8,614 nt of DNA from an uncultured beta proteobacterium (GTDB lineage Bacteria > Pseudomonadota > Gammaproteobacteria > Burkholderiales > Rhodocyclaceae). The DNA is taken from contig CAIVZW010000115.1 of NCBI GenBank assembly GCA_903910495.1, positions 1 through 8,614 of the forward strand, in the 5' to 3' direction. Below, in pieces: positions 8,208 through 8,614 of the stretch. The notes beneath the pieces were generated by a model. The model was not told where the DNA came from, did no database searches, and was given only the letters and a program-made list of their open reading frames with translations. The stretch's first letter is position 1; each line of letters opens with the position of its first letter. The position numbers were made by a program, and so were the translations under genes.

Positions 8208-8614
8208 ATGCCTGTAAATTTCACAACCCCCGCTCCAGAAGCCCTGTTCCCCGTTCCCGGTATCCGTCTGGGTCTTGCCGAAGCCGGCATACGCAAGCTT
8301 GACCGGCACGATCTGACGCTGCTGGCGCTGGCTCCGGGTTGCACGGTAGCGGGTGTGTTCACGCAAAACCGCTTCTGCGCCGCGCCCGTACAAGTGTGCC
8401 GCAGTCATCTGGATGCGGGATGCGAGATTCGCGCGCTGGTGATCAACACCGGCATTGCCAATGCAGGAACCGGCGAGCCGGGTTTGCAGGCGGCGCAGGA
8501 AACCTGTGTCGCCGTCGGCCAGTTGCTGGGTGTTGATGCGAATCAGGTTTTGCCGTTTTCGACCGGTGTGATTCTCGAACCACTGCCCGTAGACCGGCTG
8601 ATTGCCGCGCTGCC
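8208..8614 (+). CDS. argJ: Glutamate N-acetyltransferase / ornithine acetyltransferase ArgJ (5' part)
   Basis: The first 135 codons are present and the gene runs off the window. ArgJ transfers the acetyl group from N-acetylornithine to glutamate, recycling acetyl groups in arginine biosynthesis. Bifunctional forms also use acetyl-CoA. Family hallmarks seen are [14 protein letters not shown] near the N-terminus, the [15 protein letters not shown] segment, [12 protein letters not shown] (usually GNANAGTG) and [12 protein letters not shown]. The self-cleavage threonine and the beta subunit lie beyond the window. The ATG at 8208 follows AAGAGG (8194-8199) at 8-nt spacing. The gene is functionally unrelated to secA, but its position after secA is conserved in some proteobacteria. 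The N-terminal 15 residues are Pro/Ala-rich and variable. Confidence 0.93.
   Translation, partial: MPVNFTTPAPEALFPVPGIRLGLAEAGIRKLDRHDLTLLALAPGCTVAGVFTQNRFCAAPVQVCRSHLDAGCEIRALVINTGIANAGTGEPGLQAAQETCVAVGQLLGVDANQVLPFSTGVILEPLPVDRLIAAL

Overview
The window is a high-GC, densely packed chromosomal segment from a Gram-negative proteobacterium, most likely a betaproteobacterium and possibly near Rhodocyclales. This placement is inferred from protein flavour and gene order and has not been tested by a search. The order is the end of the division and cell wall (dcw) cluster followed by envelope genes: ftsQ (3' end), ftsA, ftsZ, lpxC, a small membrane protein, dciA (reverse strand), an M23 peptidase, secA, and the start of argJ. 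From memory, much the same ftsA-ftsZ-lpxC-(DUF721)-(M23)-secA-argJ order is found in Pseudomonas, so this looks like conserved core genome, not an accessory island.

Positions 1-2494 hold the division genes. The end of ftsQ overlaps ftsA by ATGA, and ftsA is followed 36 bp later by ftsZ with a strong ribosome binding site. FtsA tethers the FtsZ ring to the membrane and FtsQ links it to the septal wall synthesis complex. A GC-rich hairpin follows ftsZ (2502-2537). lpxC (2644-3561), the committed step of lipid A synthesis, has its own extended -10 promoter. It is followed by a GTG-started 62-residue two-helix membrane protein of unknown function, whose 3' end overlaps the convergent dciA gene by 14 bp.

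Positions 3751-5219 hold a tight divergent pair: dciA (replicative helicase loader, minus strand) and a membrane-anchored M23 endopeptidase (plus strand, apparent TTG start). Their starts are only about 23 bp apart, and a good sigma-70 type promoter for dciA lies inside the first codons of the peptidase gene. secA (5352-8063, 903 aa) is complete, with all ATPase motifs and the C-terminal zinc-binding tail. It has an extended -10 promoter in the gap before it.

The 144-bp gap between secA and argJ is the least ordinary part. It holds a structured repeat built from copies of an ACACRGAG octamer in tandem and inverted orientation, followed by a second GC-rich hairpin just before the argJ ribosome binding site. 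argJ (arginine biosynthesis) runs off the right edge.

I found no CRISPR array, transposase, tRNA, rRNA or phage gene, and no clear undescribed multi-gene system. The points worth checking are the small membrane protein, the embedded dciA promoter and the octamer repeat.
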